The notes under the pieces are model-generated. The model was not told the origin of the DNA, did not search any database, and worked only from the letters and a program-made list of their open reading frames with translations. Shown one piece after another: positions 50,857 to 61,946 of a stretch of 64,000 nucleotides of DNA. Source of the DNA: Chengkuizengella axinellae (GTDB lineage Bacteria; Bacillota; Bacilli; Paenibacillales; KCTC-33759); the NCBI RefSeq assembly GCF_030730905.1, contig NZ_JAVAMP010000009.1:62001-126000 (forward strand), written 5' to 3'. Numbering within the stretch: position 1 is the first letter of the stretch; each line of letters begins with the position of its first letter. The translations under genes and the position numbers were made by a program.

Positions 50857-53800
50857 TTGAACCGTATAGTTATATGAAGGGGTATCGTAAGCAGGGGTGC
50901 CTAATGTATACGTATAGAAGAAATCAATCTCATTTCCCTGAGTTAAGTTAACTATTTCATATTCCCACGTACCGTTTATGTCATTCGCTCTCACATTGAT
51001 TTGTCCACCATTATTCACCTTATAATGAAGATCTACAAAGCTGGACGTCGCTCCAATCGGTGTGAATTTCATTGTCACCGTTGTACCATCATCAATGATT
51101 TCAATTGTATAATCATCTTCATTAATGGTGGTTCCTCCTCCAGAAGAAGCATCTAAGGTAGTGACTGTAATTGAGCTACCAGCAGACTCATTTCCCGCCG
51201 CATCCTTTGCTCTTATTTCAAATGTATACGTTGTATTGGATGTTAATTCAGTGACTGAGAAGGTTGTGGATGCAGTCGTACCTATTTTCGTGGCTCCATC
51301 ATAGATATCGTAGCCAGTTACGCCGACATTATCTGTGGAGGCATCCCAGTTTAAATCCACTGAGGTTGCTGTAATTCCAGATGAGGTTATATTAGATGGT
51401 GCGCTTGGGGGAGTTGTATCTGACGTAGCTGTTGTTACATTCACACTATTGCTCGCAGAAGATTCATTCCCTGCTTCGTCTTTGGCTTTGATTTCAAACA
51501 TATATGTTGTATCAGCTGTAAGCCCTGTTACTAAAAATGATGTAGATGCGGGTGATCCTATATAGGTTGAATCTTGATAAACATCATAACCAGTTACCCC
51601 TACATTATCTGTCGATGCATTCCAGCTTAAATCCACTGTCGTTTCCGTTATCCCTGTTGCAGTTAGATTGGATGGTGCGCTTGGGGGGGTTGTATCTCCT
51701 GGATTTCCACCACCTGAAGAGCCAACTGTGTAACTATAAGTTGGTGAATCATACGCAGGTGTCCCTAAGGTGTAAGTATAGGAGAAATCAATCTCATCTC
51801 CTTCACTTACTCCTGTTATCTCATAATCCCATGTTCCATTATTGTTTACTGTGCCAACATTGATTTGCCCCCCGTTGTTCACCTTATAATGCAAATCAAC
51901 AAAACTTGAGGTTGCTCCTTTTGGTGTGAATTTTAATGTAACTGTTGATCCTTCATCTACAATTTCAATTGTATAATCATCTTCGTCAATGATAGTCTCT
52001 CCTCCAGATGAAGATTCTAAGGTAGTAGCTGAGACTATACTTCCAACTGATTCATTCCCTGCCTCATCTTTGGCCCTAACTTCAAATGTATAGGTTGTAT
52101 TTGCAGCAAGTCCTGTTGCTGTGTAGGTTGTGGATGTAGTTGAGGCAATATAAGTTGAATTTTGATAAATATCATAACCTACAACTCCAACATCATCTGT
52201 AGAAGCATCCCAACTTAAATCTACTGTTGATTCTGTTATTCCTGATGCAGCTAGATTAGGTGGGGAGGTTGGAGCAGTTGGATCTGGTGCAGTTGTTGTA
52301 ACCGTTGCTGAATTACTTATGCTCGATTCATTCCCTGCCTCATCTTTCGCTTTCACTTCAAAAGTATAGGTTGTATTTGATAAAAGACCTGTTACTGTGT
52401 AGGTTGTGGATGTAGTTGAGGCAATATAAGTTGAATCTTGATAGATGTCATAACCTGCTACTCCCACATTATCTGTAGAAGCATCCCAATTTAAATCTAC
52501 TGTGCTTTCCGTAATTCCTGAAGCAGCTAAATTAGATGGTGCAGTTGGTGGGTCTAAATCTGGCTCTTGATTCACAAACTCTCCCATTGTATAGCTAAAT
52601 ACTTCTGAATCTGTACCTACACCATTACTAATGGTTGTAAAGCTATATTCAAGAGATGCATTTTCTGGAATGTTTGAAGCATTATAAGAAAATACTCCAT
52701 CATTTTCAATTAATGTAGGGTTATCCAATGGACCTCCAACAACTTGTAGATGTAATATTGCCGTGTCAATACTGCTATTAGGATAGAGATAGAAGGTAGC
52801 TTCAGTTTCAGAGCTTTCCACGATTTCTTGTGTATATCCAGGTCCAGGTAAAAATCCTGATCTCAGTTTCGTCACTACACTCCGTGGAGATTCATTCCCT
52901 TCAGCATCTCTTGCCACAATTTGATAATCATAGACTGTTACTGCTTCTAAACCAGTATCTTTGAAGCTGGTCTCTTCAGATGTTGCTATTTTCACATTAT
53001 CTCTGTAAATATCATATTCTACCGTTAATATATTATCTGATGAAGCACTCCAACTTAACGTAATCGAATTAAAAGTTTCACTCAAACTAACGATACCTTG
53101 TGGTATTGCAGGTGCTTCAGTATCCACAATTGTAGTTGTAATTATCAATGGAGCACTAGCTTCAGAAATCGTATCCTGATCTTTAGCTTTTACCGTAATG
53201 CTATATTCGGTTGTGACAGATAAACCTTCCACTATAGCTTCACTTTCAACAGACGAAGTATGGTATACCCCATTTACAAAAACATCATACCCAACCACAG
53301 CTCGATCATCTGTGGAGTCATCCCATTGAATCACAGCGTAGTTAGATGCAATTCTAGCTATTTCTAAATTTTCTGGAATAGACGGAGGATTTGTATCAGG
53401 AATATATGTCCCTTGGTCCGTATTAAAACTTTTTGGAGCAACAATGATCTGTTGACCATCAGAAAAGTTTACCGTTTTTGTTGTATTTGTCATATTATAT
53501 ACAACATACGTTTTGTTCCCATTATCATCTTGGAAAACAGTATAAAAAGGATAATCTGCACTGATGCTTTCATCTACTTTACCCACTTCATTCAAAGTGT
53601 GAATCCAACTATAGGTAAAAGCCATAGAATTCCCTTCTTCGACCGTGAAGAAATCTTGTGGAGAACCAGACCCAGCCATAGCATTATTTAGCAATTGAAG
53701 AGACTGATCTGGATCTGCTAAAGCCAAGTACATCCATTGTAAATCTTCCCAATATTCTTCATTTGGGGAGGCTAAACCTGAGCTAATAAATTCAGGTATC

Positions 53801-55890
53801 TCATCTTGTAAACTATTGTAGTTTTCCAATACATAATCTTGGTCATGTCCTAAGTAGTATGAACCACCATGAAACGGAAGCCATATGATAGCATGTCTTT
53901 TTGCAGGGTTAGCTGAAAAGAAGGTTCCATTATCCACTTGACCTCCCCATATAATGGTTGAGGATACTTGTTCCCACTCATCTGGATAAATATCATCGTT
54001 TAAATCAAACCAATATTCTTTGGCAGCTTCCATTTCAGACGTATATAAATAAATGCCTAAATCCCTGAATTCTGTATTGCCTGTTGCTTCTCCCCATAAA
54101 ATAATTCCCGTCCAAGCCATGATTGCTTCTGAAACAGACTCTTGATTGTTACCTGCGGCAAAAGGAGATTTTCCATCTGCCCAAGAATGTCCTGCATAAG
54201 GATCGAAGTTCCTTAAATAAGGAAACATTGGATCTTCGGGATCAGGTGATGCAATATGTCTGATTAAAAGATCAACCATTTGTCCATAATCAGCTGCAAA
54301 CTGTTCATCCACTCTAGCAATTTCGGCCGCTGCTTTAATGTATTGACCGATATGAAAATGTTGATCAGTTAAATTTGGGGCACTCCAAAATTCTTCACGA
54401 TAACCAATCATAGCTCCCCAATTCTCGTTATAATAGAAGAACTGTGAATTATCCTGTATTCCATCCTGCTCACTAGCATCCAACCATGGAATCATTAAAT
54501 TCTTAGACATTGTTAATGCCTCATCTGCCAAGTCTCTAAATTCAGCCTGATCTACAGGATCTGTTGCACGATTAGCCAAGTCATCCGCAATTCCTAATAA
54601 AGTTGTCAATCTTAGTAATTCTTTTCCAGTAAAATATGTGCCTGCGTCCACAGGATTGCGGTCAGAATGTGGAAAATACTCAGAAATTTCTTCCGTTAAA
54701 TATGCCTTCATCCGACTAATATCTTGTGAGGACATATGATCTAAATAAGGTGCATTAGGTAAAACACCTGTAAACTGATCTGAAATAGAAAAAGAATTTC
54801 CTACTAGTGTCTTGAGCAAACCCTGTAAAGAATGATAGGTATATACTGTATAATCCTCATCCAAATCTCTCCATTGTGTAGGATACAATGTCATCAATGT
54901 TTCAGTTGGTGCACCCGCTTCTTTCGGTGTAATCGTAAATTGAAATGTGGTTTCCACACTGCTGCTGATATCATCAAACTCCCAAATTGCAGTGGTATCT
55001 GTGATATGAGAATAAGCAAACGCTTTCATTAAATGGAAAACCTCGATGGCTTCCTCCTCTGAATTCACATCTGGAAGCAATGCAGCGGAAAAATAGTTTT
55101 TGCCATTAGGTAATAGATTGGTTAATTGATTAGATCCTATTCCATTCCAGCTAGAACCTGAAGGACCAAATAATCCATAATAGTTTCCATTCACAGAAAT
55201 TCCAATCATTGAATCATTGGCATCTCCAATAAAAAGTTCTGGTGTATTTCCAAATCTCAGAGTTGGATTACCACCTGCATACGTTGCATAAACAAAAGGC
55301 GATCCATGACCATAACTGATACTCATCCCTGTCCCACCATTATAAAAATCAGCTGTCACAAACCAGTCACTGAACCCTCCAGCTCTAGCCTCTGAGAATC
55401 CTCCTACAGATGAATGACCTAATACAAAATCATGACTTGAATCTTTTGGCAGCGTTGCATCTATTAAGTTTTGCTCAGGATAAGGTACTGTACTTTTTAT
55501 AATTTTCGAATTGCCTGGATAATAGATTTGTAATCCTTGTGTTTTTGGATATACTGCTAAAGGGTGAGGGTATTGAGGTTCACTGAATGTATTCCAGTTC
55601 ATATTTGTCCACCAATCACTAGTTGGTGTGGGTTTCCATGTCGGAGCGTCAGGACCCGTCACATTTGAATAAATTTGGATTTGTGGTTCAGGATAAGCGA
55701 GCTGACCAATATCTAAATCCCATGAAGGAGGTGCGCTGCTCTCAGGAGGCAATATTGTAGTATAACTGCCAGAGCCTTGTTGAACCTCGCCATCAAACGC
55801 TTGAACAGCAAAACTAGCAGGAAAAATACTAAAAACTAGCAATATAGATAATAAGATATATATCCGTTTTTTTGTATTTGCCATAAACAT
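50854..55890 (-). CDS. Secreted GH81 endo-beta-1,3-glucanase with FN3 and CBM56 modules (1678 aa)
   Basis: Would degrade fungal or algal beta-1,3-glucan outside the cell. A signal peptide is at about 1-31 (IYILLSILLVFSIFPASFAV...). The GH81 domain covers about 60-825, with YAGHSWADGKSPFAAGNNQE near 567-587 containing the catalytic acidic residues. FN3 domains begin at about 833 and 921, a divergent CBM56-like module at 1012, FN3 at 1112 and 1202, CBM56 at 1300, FN3 at 1395 and 1490, and a last CBM56 at 1588-1678 (DDYTIEI, KVNNGGQINV). No wall-anchor motif is seen, so it is free or glucan-bound. It lies downstream of a paralogue on the same strand. Confidence 0.93.
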   Translation of the reverse strand: MFMANTKKRIYILLSILLVFSIFPASFAVQAFDGEVQQGSGSYTTILPPESSAPPSWDLDIGQLAYPEPQIQIYSNVTGPDAPTWKPTPTSDWWTNMNWNTFSEPQYPHPLAVYPKTQGLQIYYPGNSKIIKSTVPYPEQNLIDATLPKDSSHDFVLGHSSVGGFSEARAGGFSDWFVTADFYNGGTGMSISYGHGSPFVYATYAGGNPTLRFGNTPELFIGDANDSMIGISVNGNYYGLFGPSGSSWNGIGSNQLTNLLPNGKNYFSAALLPDVNSEEEAIEVFHLMKAFAYSHITDTTAIWEFDDISSSVETTFQFTITPKEAGAPTETLMTLYPTQWRDLDEDYTVYTYHSLQGLLKTLVGNSFSISDQFTGVLPNAPYLDHMSSQDISRMKAYLTEEISEYFPHSDRNPVDAGTYFTGKELLRLTTLLGIADDLANRATDPVDQAEFRDLADEALTMSKNLMIPWLDASEQDGIQDNSQFFYYNENWGAMIGYREEFWSAPNLTDQHFHIGQYIKAAAEIARVDEQFAADYGQMVDLLIRHIASPDPEDPMFPYLRNFDPYAGHSWADGKSPFAAGNNQESVSEAIMAWTGIILWGEATGNTEFRDLGIYLYTSEMEAAKEYWFDLNDDIYPDEWEQVSSTIIWGGQVDNGTFFSANPAKRHAIIWLPFHGGSYYLGHDQDYVLENYNSLQDEIPEFISSGLASPNEEYWEDLQWMYLALADPDQSLQLLNNAMAGSGSPQDFFTVEEGNSMAFTYSWIHTLNEVGKVDESISADYPFYTVFQDDNGNKTYVVYNMTNTTKTVNFSDGQQIIVAPKSFNTDQGTYIPDTNPPSIPENLEIARIASNYAVIQWDDSTDDRAVVGYDVFVNGVYHTSSVESEAIVEGLSVTTEYSITVKAKDQDTISEASAPLIITTTIVDTEAPAIPQGIVSLSETFNSITLSWSASSDNILTVEYDIYRDNVKIATSEETSFKDTGLEAVTVYDYQIVARDAEGNESPRSVVTKLRSGFLPGPGYTQEIVESSETEATFYLYPNSSIDTAILHLQVVGGPLDNPTLIENDGVFSYNASNIPENASLEYSFTTISNGVGTDSEVFSYTMGEFVNQEPDLDPPTAPSNLAASGITESTVDLNWDASTDNVGVAGYDIYQDSTYIASTTSTTYTVTGLLSNTTYTFEVKAKDEAGNESSISNSATVTTTAPDPTAPTSPPNLAASGITESTVDLSWDASTDDVGVVGYDIYQNSTYIASTTSTTYTATGLAANTTYTFEVRAKDEAGNESVGSIVSATTLESSSGGETIIDEDDYTIEIVDEGSTVTLKFTPKGATSSFVDLHYKVNNGGQINVGTVNNNGTWDYEITGVSEGDEIDFSYTYTLGTPAYDSPTYSYTVGSSGGGNPGDTTPPSAPSNLTATGITETTVDLSWNASTDNVGVTGYDVYQDSTYIGSPASTSFLVTGLTADTTYMFEIKAKDEAGNESSASNSVNVTTATSDTTPPSAPSNITSSGITATSVDLNWDASTDNVGVTGYDIYDGATKIGTTASTTFSVTELTSNTTYTFEIRAKDAAGNESAGSSITVTTLDASSGGGTTINEDDYTIEIIDDGTTVTMKFTPIGATSSFVDLHYKVNNGGQINVRANDINGTWEYEIVNLTQGNEIDFFYTYTLGTPAYDTPSYNYTVQ

Positions 55891-55981
55891 GATTCACTCC
55901 CAAAATAAAATTTGACCTACGATCATTTTAGAAAACACAATTGAGAAAAATATAACATGATGAAAATTAGATAGCTAAAAT

Positions 55982-56016
55982 GGATGTAAAAGAAGGTTTT
56001 CCCCTCTTTTACATCC
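55982..56016 (-). terminator. Terminator between the two GH81 genes
   Basis: GGATGTAAAAGA and TCTTTTACATCC form a perfect 12-bp stem with an 11-base loop. The T tract on the minus strand is modest (ATTTTAG). It suggests separate transcripts for the two glucanases. Confidence 0.72.
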
Positions 56017-56034
56017 TGTATTTAACTTTTCACC

Positions 56035-59000
56035 TTAATTCACTGTATAACTATATGAAGGGGAATCGTAAGCAGGAGTTCCTAATGTGTACGTGTAGAA
56101 GAAGTCGATGTCATCACCCTGGCTTAAGTTGTTGATTTCATACTCCCACGTACCATTCACTTCATTTGTTCTCACATTAATTTGTCCACCATTATTCACC
56201 TTATAATGAAGATCTACAAAGCTGGATGTGGCTCCAATCGGTGTGAATTTCATTATCACCGTTGAACCGTCATCTTCAATTACTATCGTATAATCATCTT
56301 CATTAATGGTGGTTCCTCCACCTGATGAAGATTCTAAGGTAGTGACTGTAATGGAGCTTCCAGCAGATTCATTCCCTGCCGCATCCTTTGCTCTTATCTC
56401 AAATGTATACGTTGTATTGGCAGTGAGTCCTGTTGCTGAAAAAACTGTAGCTGTGGTTGTTCCTAAATACGTGGAATCTTGATATATATCATAACCTGTT
56501 ACTCCAACATTATCTGTGGAGGCATCCCAACTTAAATCCACTGAGGTTTCAGTAATGTCAGATGAGGTTATATTGGATGGTGAACTAGGTGATGTTATAT
56601 CTGGAGCATGCGTGGTTACGTTTACACTATTGCTTGCAGAAGATTCATTACCTGCTGCATCCTTTGCCTTGACTTCAAACATATACGTTGTATCAGCTGT
56701 AAGCCCAGTCACTGAAAAAGTTGTAGACGATGTTGAACCTATGATTGATGAACCTTGATAAATATCATAACCCGTTACACCTACATTATCTGTCGAGACA
56801 TCCCAGTTCAACTCCACTGTGGTTTCTGTTATACCGGATGCCGATAAATTGGAAGGTGCGCTCGGCGGTGTTGTATCTCCTGGATTTCCACCTCCAGAAG
56901 AAGATCCCACTGTATAGCTGTATGTTGGAGAATCATATGCTGGGGTACCTCGTGTATAAGTGTAGAAGAAATCAATGACATCTCCTTCACTTACTCCTAA
57001 AATGTCATACTCCCATGTACCGTTATTATTCACTGTACCAACATTGATTTGACCTCCATTATTCACCTTATAATGTATATCTACAAAATTAGAGGTCGCT
57101 CCTTTTGGTGTGAATTTCATCAGCACTGATGAACCTTCATCTACAATTTCAATTGTATAATTTGGCTCAGAAATCACAGTATCTCCTTCTAGTGTTGTAA
57201 TAGTGACTTGATTACTAGCCATCGATTCATTACCTACCGCATCTTTAGCTCTCACTTCAAATGTATAATTCGTATTTTCTGACAAGTTAACAACCGTATA
57301 ACTCGTAGACGTAGTTGTGTCTATATAGACACTTGAATTTCCATTATTCACTTGATAAATATCGTATGCGGTTACACCTACATTATCTGTTGAAGCATCC
57401 CAGTTTAAATCTACTGAGGTTTCTGTTATATTCGATGTGCTTAAATTACCTGGTGCTGTTGGTGATTCTATATCAAGTGCATCTGTAGTCACTGTTATAC
57501 GATTGCTAGCTGTAGATTCATTACCTGCTGCATCCTTTGCCCTTACTTCAAATGTATAAGCAGTATTCCCAACTAAATTTGCAACTGTATAATCTGTAGA
57601 TGTTGATGTTCCTATAAATACAGATGTATTTCCATCATTCACTTGATAGACATCATATCCTGTTACTCCAACATTATCTGTAGAGGCACCCCAACTTAAT
57701 TCTACTGTTGTTTCCATTATGTTCGTTGCATTTAGAGTATCAGGTGCTGTTGGTGATTGTGTATCCGGAGCATCTGTAGTCACTGTTACACGATTGCTAG
57801 CTGCAGATTCATTACCTGCTGCATCCTTTGCTGTTACTTCAAATGTATAGGCAGTATCTGCAGATAAGTTCATTACGGTATAATTTGTAGAAGTAGTTGT
57901 TCCTATTAAAACAGATGTATTTCCATTACCCACTTGGTAAATATCATAACCTGCTACTCCTCTATTATCTGTAGATGCATCCCAATCTAAATCTACTGTA
58001 GCAGAAGTACTTCCTGTTGAAGTCAGATTTGAAGGTGTACTAGGTGCTTCTTCATCAATAGGATTACCTGCACAATCTCCACCTGGACTTGCCGCTGTTT
58101 GTTGAGCCATTGATTTTGCTGGAACTGTTAATTCATAACAGTCAGAAAATGTTACAGATAAATCTACTTCAGAAGCATTATAGGCTACATAAGTGTTCAA
58201 TCCATCTTTATTTAAGACAGCATAAAGCGGTGTATTTGCCGTAATATCAAAATTAGGTAATCCATAAACATCTAAGGATCTCATCCACTGATATGTGCGT
58301 GCTCTAGATTCGCCAAACTCGATTCCAATAGAAGGGTCAAGTTCTTCATTTGTATCTTTCCATCTTAATAAAGCTTCAGCTGGATCATATAAAGCGTAAT
58401 ATGAAAGCATAATATCCTGCCATGTGTTAATATTATCTAACCCTTCCCAACCGTATTGCTCTTTCTTTTCTAAATAGTTAGGAAATTCTGCATAAGTCCG
58501 ATCATAATTATTCTTCACGTAGTTTGGATCCATTCCCAAGTATAATGAAGCTCCTGTTACTGGAAGCATTTGAATGCCATGCGCTTCTATTGGATCCTCA
58601 GTCCACCAAGTGATATGATTATATTTTCCACCCCATACCATAACGGCTGTATCCCCATCATTCGTGTAATCTGGGTCAAATACATCACCATATAAATCAA
58701 ACCAGTAATTATTAATCGCTTGTCTTTCAGTAGTATACATATAGATTCCTGCATCTCTAATTGCAGTATCCCCAGTAGCTTCACCCCATAAAATCAAAGC
58801 TGCCCAAGCATTCATCGCTTCTGATGAAGATTCCTGATTGTTTCCTGAGTGCTCCCAGCTGTGACCTCCGCTGTTCGGTGAGTAACCTACACCATTCGCC
58901 CAAGAGTGCCCAGCGTACAGATCAAAATTCCTCAAAAACAGATAATCAGTAGATGTTCTATCAATCGTTGCAATGTCTTGAACTAATTGATTCACCATGC

Positions 59001-60567
59001 CTCCCCATTGATCATCCTGATACCAAGCATCCGCTGAGTTAGGTTCTAATAAAGCTACTTGCGCAGCTGCATAAATCCAGTAGCCGTAGTGGAAATGATG
59101 ATCATTCATTTCTCTTGCAGCACCGTAACTTGATGGATATCCAATTAGTGTCTTCCAGTGATCGTCATAGTAGAAGTAATTATCATCTACAACTGCACCA
59201 GATTCATCGTACTTCGTAGGAGTAAACCACCACTCTAGTGTGTTTTTAATCGATTGCACAAGATCGGCTTGTTTAGCAGTATCTTCTAATTGTGTTGTTA
59301 TTGGGAGTACATTAGAGATTCTTCCTAAGTTTTTCCCCATCCAATACGTATCGTAGCCTGTATTTCCACCATCAATTCCAGGTTGAACAAAATTTGGATC
59401 TAAGGTTTTTCCATAATCATAATATTCCTGCACATATCCTTCCAACCTCGATAGATCACCAGGATCTGTTAATTCTGGCATAAATGGTAAAATCCCGTTA
59501 TATACATATTGCGTAGAAAAAAGTTGTCCAGAAAGCGTTTTCATTTTACCTCTAATTGTATTATAAGAATGTAAATACTGAGATTCATTGATGAGAGGAT
59601 TGTCTCTCCATTGATGTGGGTAGAGTGCGGTAATTGTATCTGTGTTTGAACCCTCCATTGGAGTCGTTGTTATTATATAATCTGTAGTTACTGTACTGGT
59701 CGCTTCATCATAATTCCATTCCACTTTAGTATCCGTTACAAAAGCAAAAGCGTGATCCATGAACAGGTTGTATGTTTCCACACTGTTATCCGGCAATCCA
59801 GCTATTGAAATAAAATCTTTTCCACTTGGCAAATCAGCTACAAGCTCTGATCCGTTATTTGTCCAAGTTGTTCCTGTTGGTGCGTATACTCCATAAACAT
59901 TTATTTGTCCGTTATTATTTATAGATAATTGAATATTTGAACCATCTTCCCTTAAAATCGTTGCTGCATTTTTAAATACAACTTTTGGTTCTGCTCCATC
60001 AAAAGTGAAATACGCATATGGACTTCCGTGTCCAATTGTAACCTTCATATTTCTAGAACCGTCTGCATTTGGCATTAAAATATCCGCAGACCAGTCTGTA
60101 ATTTTATCCGCTTCGGCTGCCACAGGTGAAAAAGTAGTTGCTTGTACTTCTAAATCCACCTGGCCAGGCCTAATTTCTCGTTCTACCTCATTTTCGCCAT
60201 CCTCCAACACATTGATCGTTTTTGGTGGATTGCTGATTTGAAAGCCTGAATCTACAGCTTTGAAACCTAAGGGATGGGCATAAAGCGCACCAGAATACTG
60301 CAGCCAAACCACTGAGCTAATCCAATCATTTGTAGAAAGCGGTTTATTGTCAAAATTGCTAGTTGTATAATCTATACTTTGTGGAGTTCTGCGTTCATTT
60401 TCATAAACCCAATTATAAAGCTGTCCACCTTTTGTTACTGTAGAATAACCACCTGCACCTACTGCAACATCATCCTCAGATATTTCACCAAACACAGCAC
60501 TATTTGTTGATATTAAACTAGCTAAGACCATTAAAAGCGAAAGAACTAAATAGAACGTTTTTTTCAT
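56035..60567 (-). CDS. Secreted GH81 endo-beta-1,3-glucanase with FN3 and CBM56 modules (1510 aa)
   Basis: Same enzyme family as its neighbour. A signal peptide is at about 1-27. The GH81 domain covers about 45-830, with YAGHSWANGVGYSPNSGGHS and NNQESSSEAMNAWAALILWG near 550-600. FN3 domains begin at about 837, 932 and 1030, CBM56 at 1130, FN3 at 1230 and 1322, and the terminal CBM56 at 1422-1510. Catalytic domains of the two proteins are clearly diverged, but their C-terminal CBM56/FN3 blocks are nearly identical in DNA. A strong AAAGGAGAGG precedes the ATG. Confidence 0.93.
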   Translation of the reverse strand: MKKTFYLVLSLLMVLASLISTNSAVFGEISEDDVAVGAGGYSTVTKGGQLYNWVYENERRTPQSIDYTTSNFDNKPLSTNDWISSVVWLQYSGALYAHPLGFKAVDSGFQISNPPKTINVLEDGENEVEREIRPGQVDLEVQATTFSPVAAEADKITDWSADILMPNADGSRNMKVTIGHGSPYAYFTFDGAEPKVVFKNAATILREDGSNIQLSINNNGQINVYGVYAPTGTTWTNNGSELVADLPSGKDFISIAGLPDNSVETYNLFMDHAFAFVTDTKVEWNYDEATSTVTTDYIITTTPMEGSNTDTITALYPHQWRDNPLINESQYLHSYNTIRGKMKTLSGQLFSTQYVYNGILPFMPELTDPGDLSRLEGYVQEYYDYGKTLDPNFVQPGIDGGNTGYDTYWMGKNLGRISNVLPITTQLEDTAKQADLVQSIKNTLEWWFTPTKYDESGAVVDDNYFYYDDHWKTLIGYPSSYGAAREMNDHHFHYGYWIYAAAQVALLEPNSADAWYQDDQWGGMVNQLVQDIATIDRTSTDYLFLRNFDLYAGHSWANGVGYSPNSGGHSWEHSGNNQESSSEAMNAWAALILWGEATGDTAIRDAGIYMYTTERQAINNYWFDLYGDVFDPDYTNDGDTAVMVWGGKYNHITWWTEDPIEAHGIQMLPVTGASLYLGMDPNYVKNNYDRTYAEFPNYLEKKEQYGWEGLDNINTWQDIMLSYYALYDPAEALLRWKDTNEELDPSIGIEFGESRARTYQWMRSLDVYGLPNFDITANTPLYAVLNKDGLNTYVAYNASEVDLSVTFSDCYELTVPAKSMAQQTAASPGGDCAGNPIDEEAPSTPSNLTSTGSTSATVDLDWDASTDNRGVAGYDIYQVGNGNTSVLIGTTTSTNYTVMNLSADTAYTFEVTAKDAAGNESAASNRVTVTTDAPDTQSPTAPDTLNATNIMETTVELSWGASTDNVGVTGYDVYQVNDGNTSVFIGTSTSTDYTVANLVGNTAYTFEVRAKDAAGNESTASNRITVTTDALDIESPTAPGNLSTSNITETSVDLNWDASTDNVGVTAYDIYQVNNGNSSVYIDTTTSTSYTVVNLSENTNYTFEVRAKDAVGNESMASNQVTITTLEGDTVISEPNYTIEIVDEGSSVLMKFTPKGATSNFVDIHYKVNNGGQINVGTVNNNGTWEYDILGVSEGDVIDFFYTYTRGTPAYDSPTYSYTVGSSSGGGNPGDTTPPSAPSNLSASGITETTVELNWDVSTDNVGVTGYDIYQGSSIIGSTSSTTFSVTGLTADTTYMFEVKAKDAAGNESSASNSVNVTTHAPDITSPSSPSNITSSDITETSVDLSWDASTDNVGVTGYDIYQDSTYLGTTTATVFSATGLTANTTYTFEIRAKDAAGNESAGSSITVTTLESSSGGGTTINEDDYTIVIEDDGSTVIMKFTPIGATSSFVDLHYKVNNGGQINVRTNEVNGTWEYEINNLSQGDDIDFFYTYTLGTPAYDSPSYSYTVN

Positions 60568-61043
60568 TATACCTCTCCTTTTTCATTATAATACTAGTTA
60601 TGAAATCGTTTTCAGTACTTTGTTTCACTTACACCTCTTTTCTATAAAAAATAACTTGAACAAAAAGAACTATAAACATAGCTATTTATATTCCGTCAAT
60701 TTAGAGGTTATGTATATTTTTTTATTTACTATTTTTAATTTTACTAGTTTCCAATTATTATACTATATTTATGTAAAATTTTCAGTATTTTCTGAATATT
60801 TAATTTATTTTTAGTTAATCTAGTTTTAGCGTTCGTTTTTTGTCTCCCAGTGAAAGTAGATTACCTAAACAGATGAAAATACAACTTTTATCTTCCTTTG
60901 AATAAGAGGAGTCTTCAGCATGTAGAACTTGATATGATTTAAATCAGTTAGAATAGGCATAGGCAATGAAACATACAACTAAGCAATCTTCTACGTATAC
61001 TACAATTAACAAACAGGTTTTATGAAGGAGCTGACACTTCATC
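60568..61043. other. Intergenic region between GH81 and the YheC/D-like gene
   Basis: About 476 AT-rich bases holding two divergent upstream regions and repeat copy C (60890-60935). I see no gene. A TATAAT lies at 60586-60591 on one strand, but no convincing -35 pairs with it. Confidence 0.55.
60890..60935 (+). repeat. Interspersed repeat, copy C (right part)
   Basis: Reads CCTTTGAATAAGAGGAGTC then TTCAGCATGTAGAACTTGA, matching the right part of copy A with a few changes. It lies upstream of the YheC/D-like gene. Confidence 0.5.
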
Positions 61044-61946
61044 ATGTCTGAAGAACAAAATAATAAAAAATATGTATCGTGCAAATGGGAAAAAACATTA
61101 GCTTTGATAAATAATGTATACCTTAAAAAATATATTCCTGAAACAAAAAAAGTGAGTTCAGAAAGCCTACAAGAAATGCTTAATAAATACAAAGCAGTAT
61201 ATGTGAAACCAAATCGAGGTTCATCTGGAAAAGGAGTCATGAAAATACAACAAAGAATCCACCATGGAAAAATAGTATACGAAGTTCAGAACAATCTAAG
61301 TATAAAGCATTTCGATAATTACAATGCTCTATATTATAAATTGAATGAACACATTCAAAAGTCAGATCGAATGCACATCGTTCAAAAAGGAATCAATATG
61401 ATTAAATATAAAAAACGTTCTGCAGACATAAGAGTCATGGTGCAACAAAATCCTCAATCTGAATGGGAGATAACTGGATTTCTTGCTAGATTATCTCATC
61501 CTAAAAAAATAGTCACAAATATAAGTGGCGGTGGTGCTGTATGTGATGTATACGAACTATTAAATCATATTTGCACCCAAAAATACGAAAAGGAAAATGT
61601 ACTAACTGAACTAAAAATGATTGGTATTGAAACAGCAAAACAAATGAATAAGTTTTATCCAAAAGTTCAAGAAAATGGGGTGGACATTGCATTGGATCAA
61701 GAGCTTCATCCTTGGATCTTGGAAGTGAATACAAAACCCGATATTGGTCCATTCAATCTTTTAAAAAATAAAACTTACTATGAAAAAATAATAGATTATA
61801 GAAAAGAGATCAAAAAAGAACAAGATTCAAAACAAAAAAGTAAAAAAAAGAACCGTTCCAACTACAAATTAAAAAAACCAAAGTATAATTATACTAAAAG
61901 ATATAAACATATTAAAACAAAAACTAAAGGTCTCATAGTTGAATAA
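61044..61946 (+). CDS. YheC/YheD-like ATP-grasp protein (spore-coat associated)
   Basis: 300 aa. The ATP-grasp core is visible: AVYVKPNRGSSGKGVMKIQQ near residue 52, the RSADIRVMVQQN segment near 130, the GGGAVCDV motif near 158, and the metal-binding ILEVNTKPDIGP near 228. The C-terminal 50 residues are very basic (KQKSKKKNRSNYKLKKPKYN). In Bacillus, YheC and YheD are coat-associated and of unknown chemistry. Here the N-terminal domain is short. The start has a distant AAGGAG (13 bases). Confidence 0.85.
   Translation: MSEEQNNKKYVSCKWEKTLALINNVYLKKYIPETKKVSSESLQEMLNKYKAVYVKPNRGSSGKGVMKIQQRIHHGKIVYEVQNNLSIKHFDNYNALYYKLNEHIQKSDRMHIVQKGINMIKYKKRSADIRVMVQQNPQSEWEITGFLARLSHPKKIVTNISGGGAVCDVYELLNHICTQKYEKENVLTELKMIGIETAKQMNKFYPKVQENGVDIALDQELHPWILEVNTKPDIGPFNLLKNKTYYEKIIDYRKEIKKEQDSKQKSKKKNRSNYKLKKPKYNYTKRYKHIKTKTKGLIVE

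Noticed and set aside
51335-60241. Multiple plus-strand open frames within the GH81 genes
   Set aside because: They are antisense to the repetitive FN3/CBM56 coding sequence, lack ribosome binding sites and recur with the modules.
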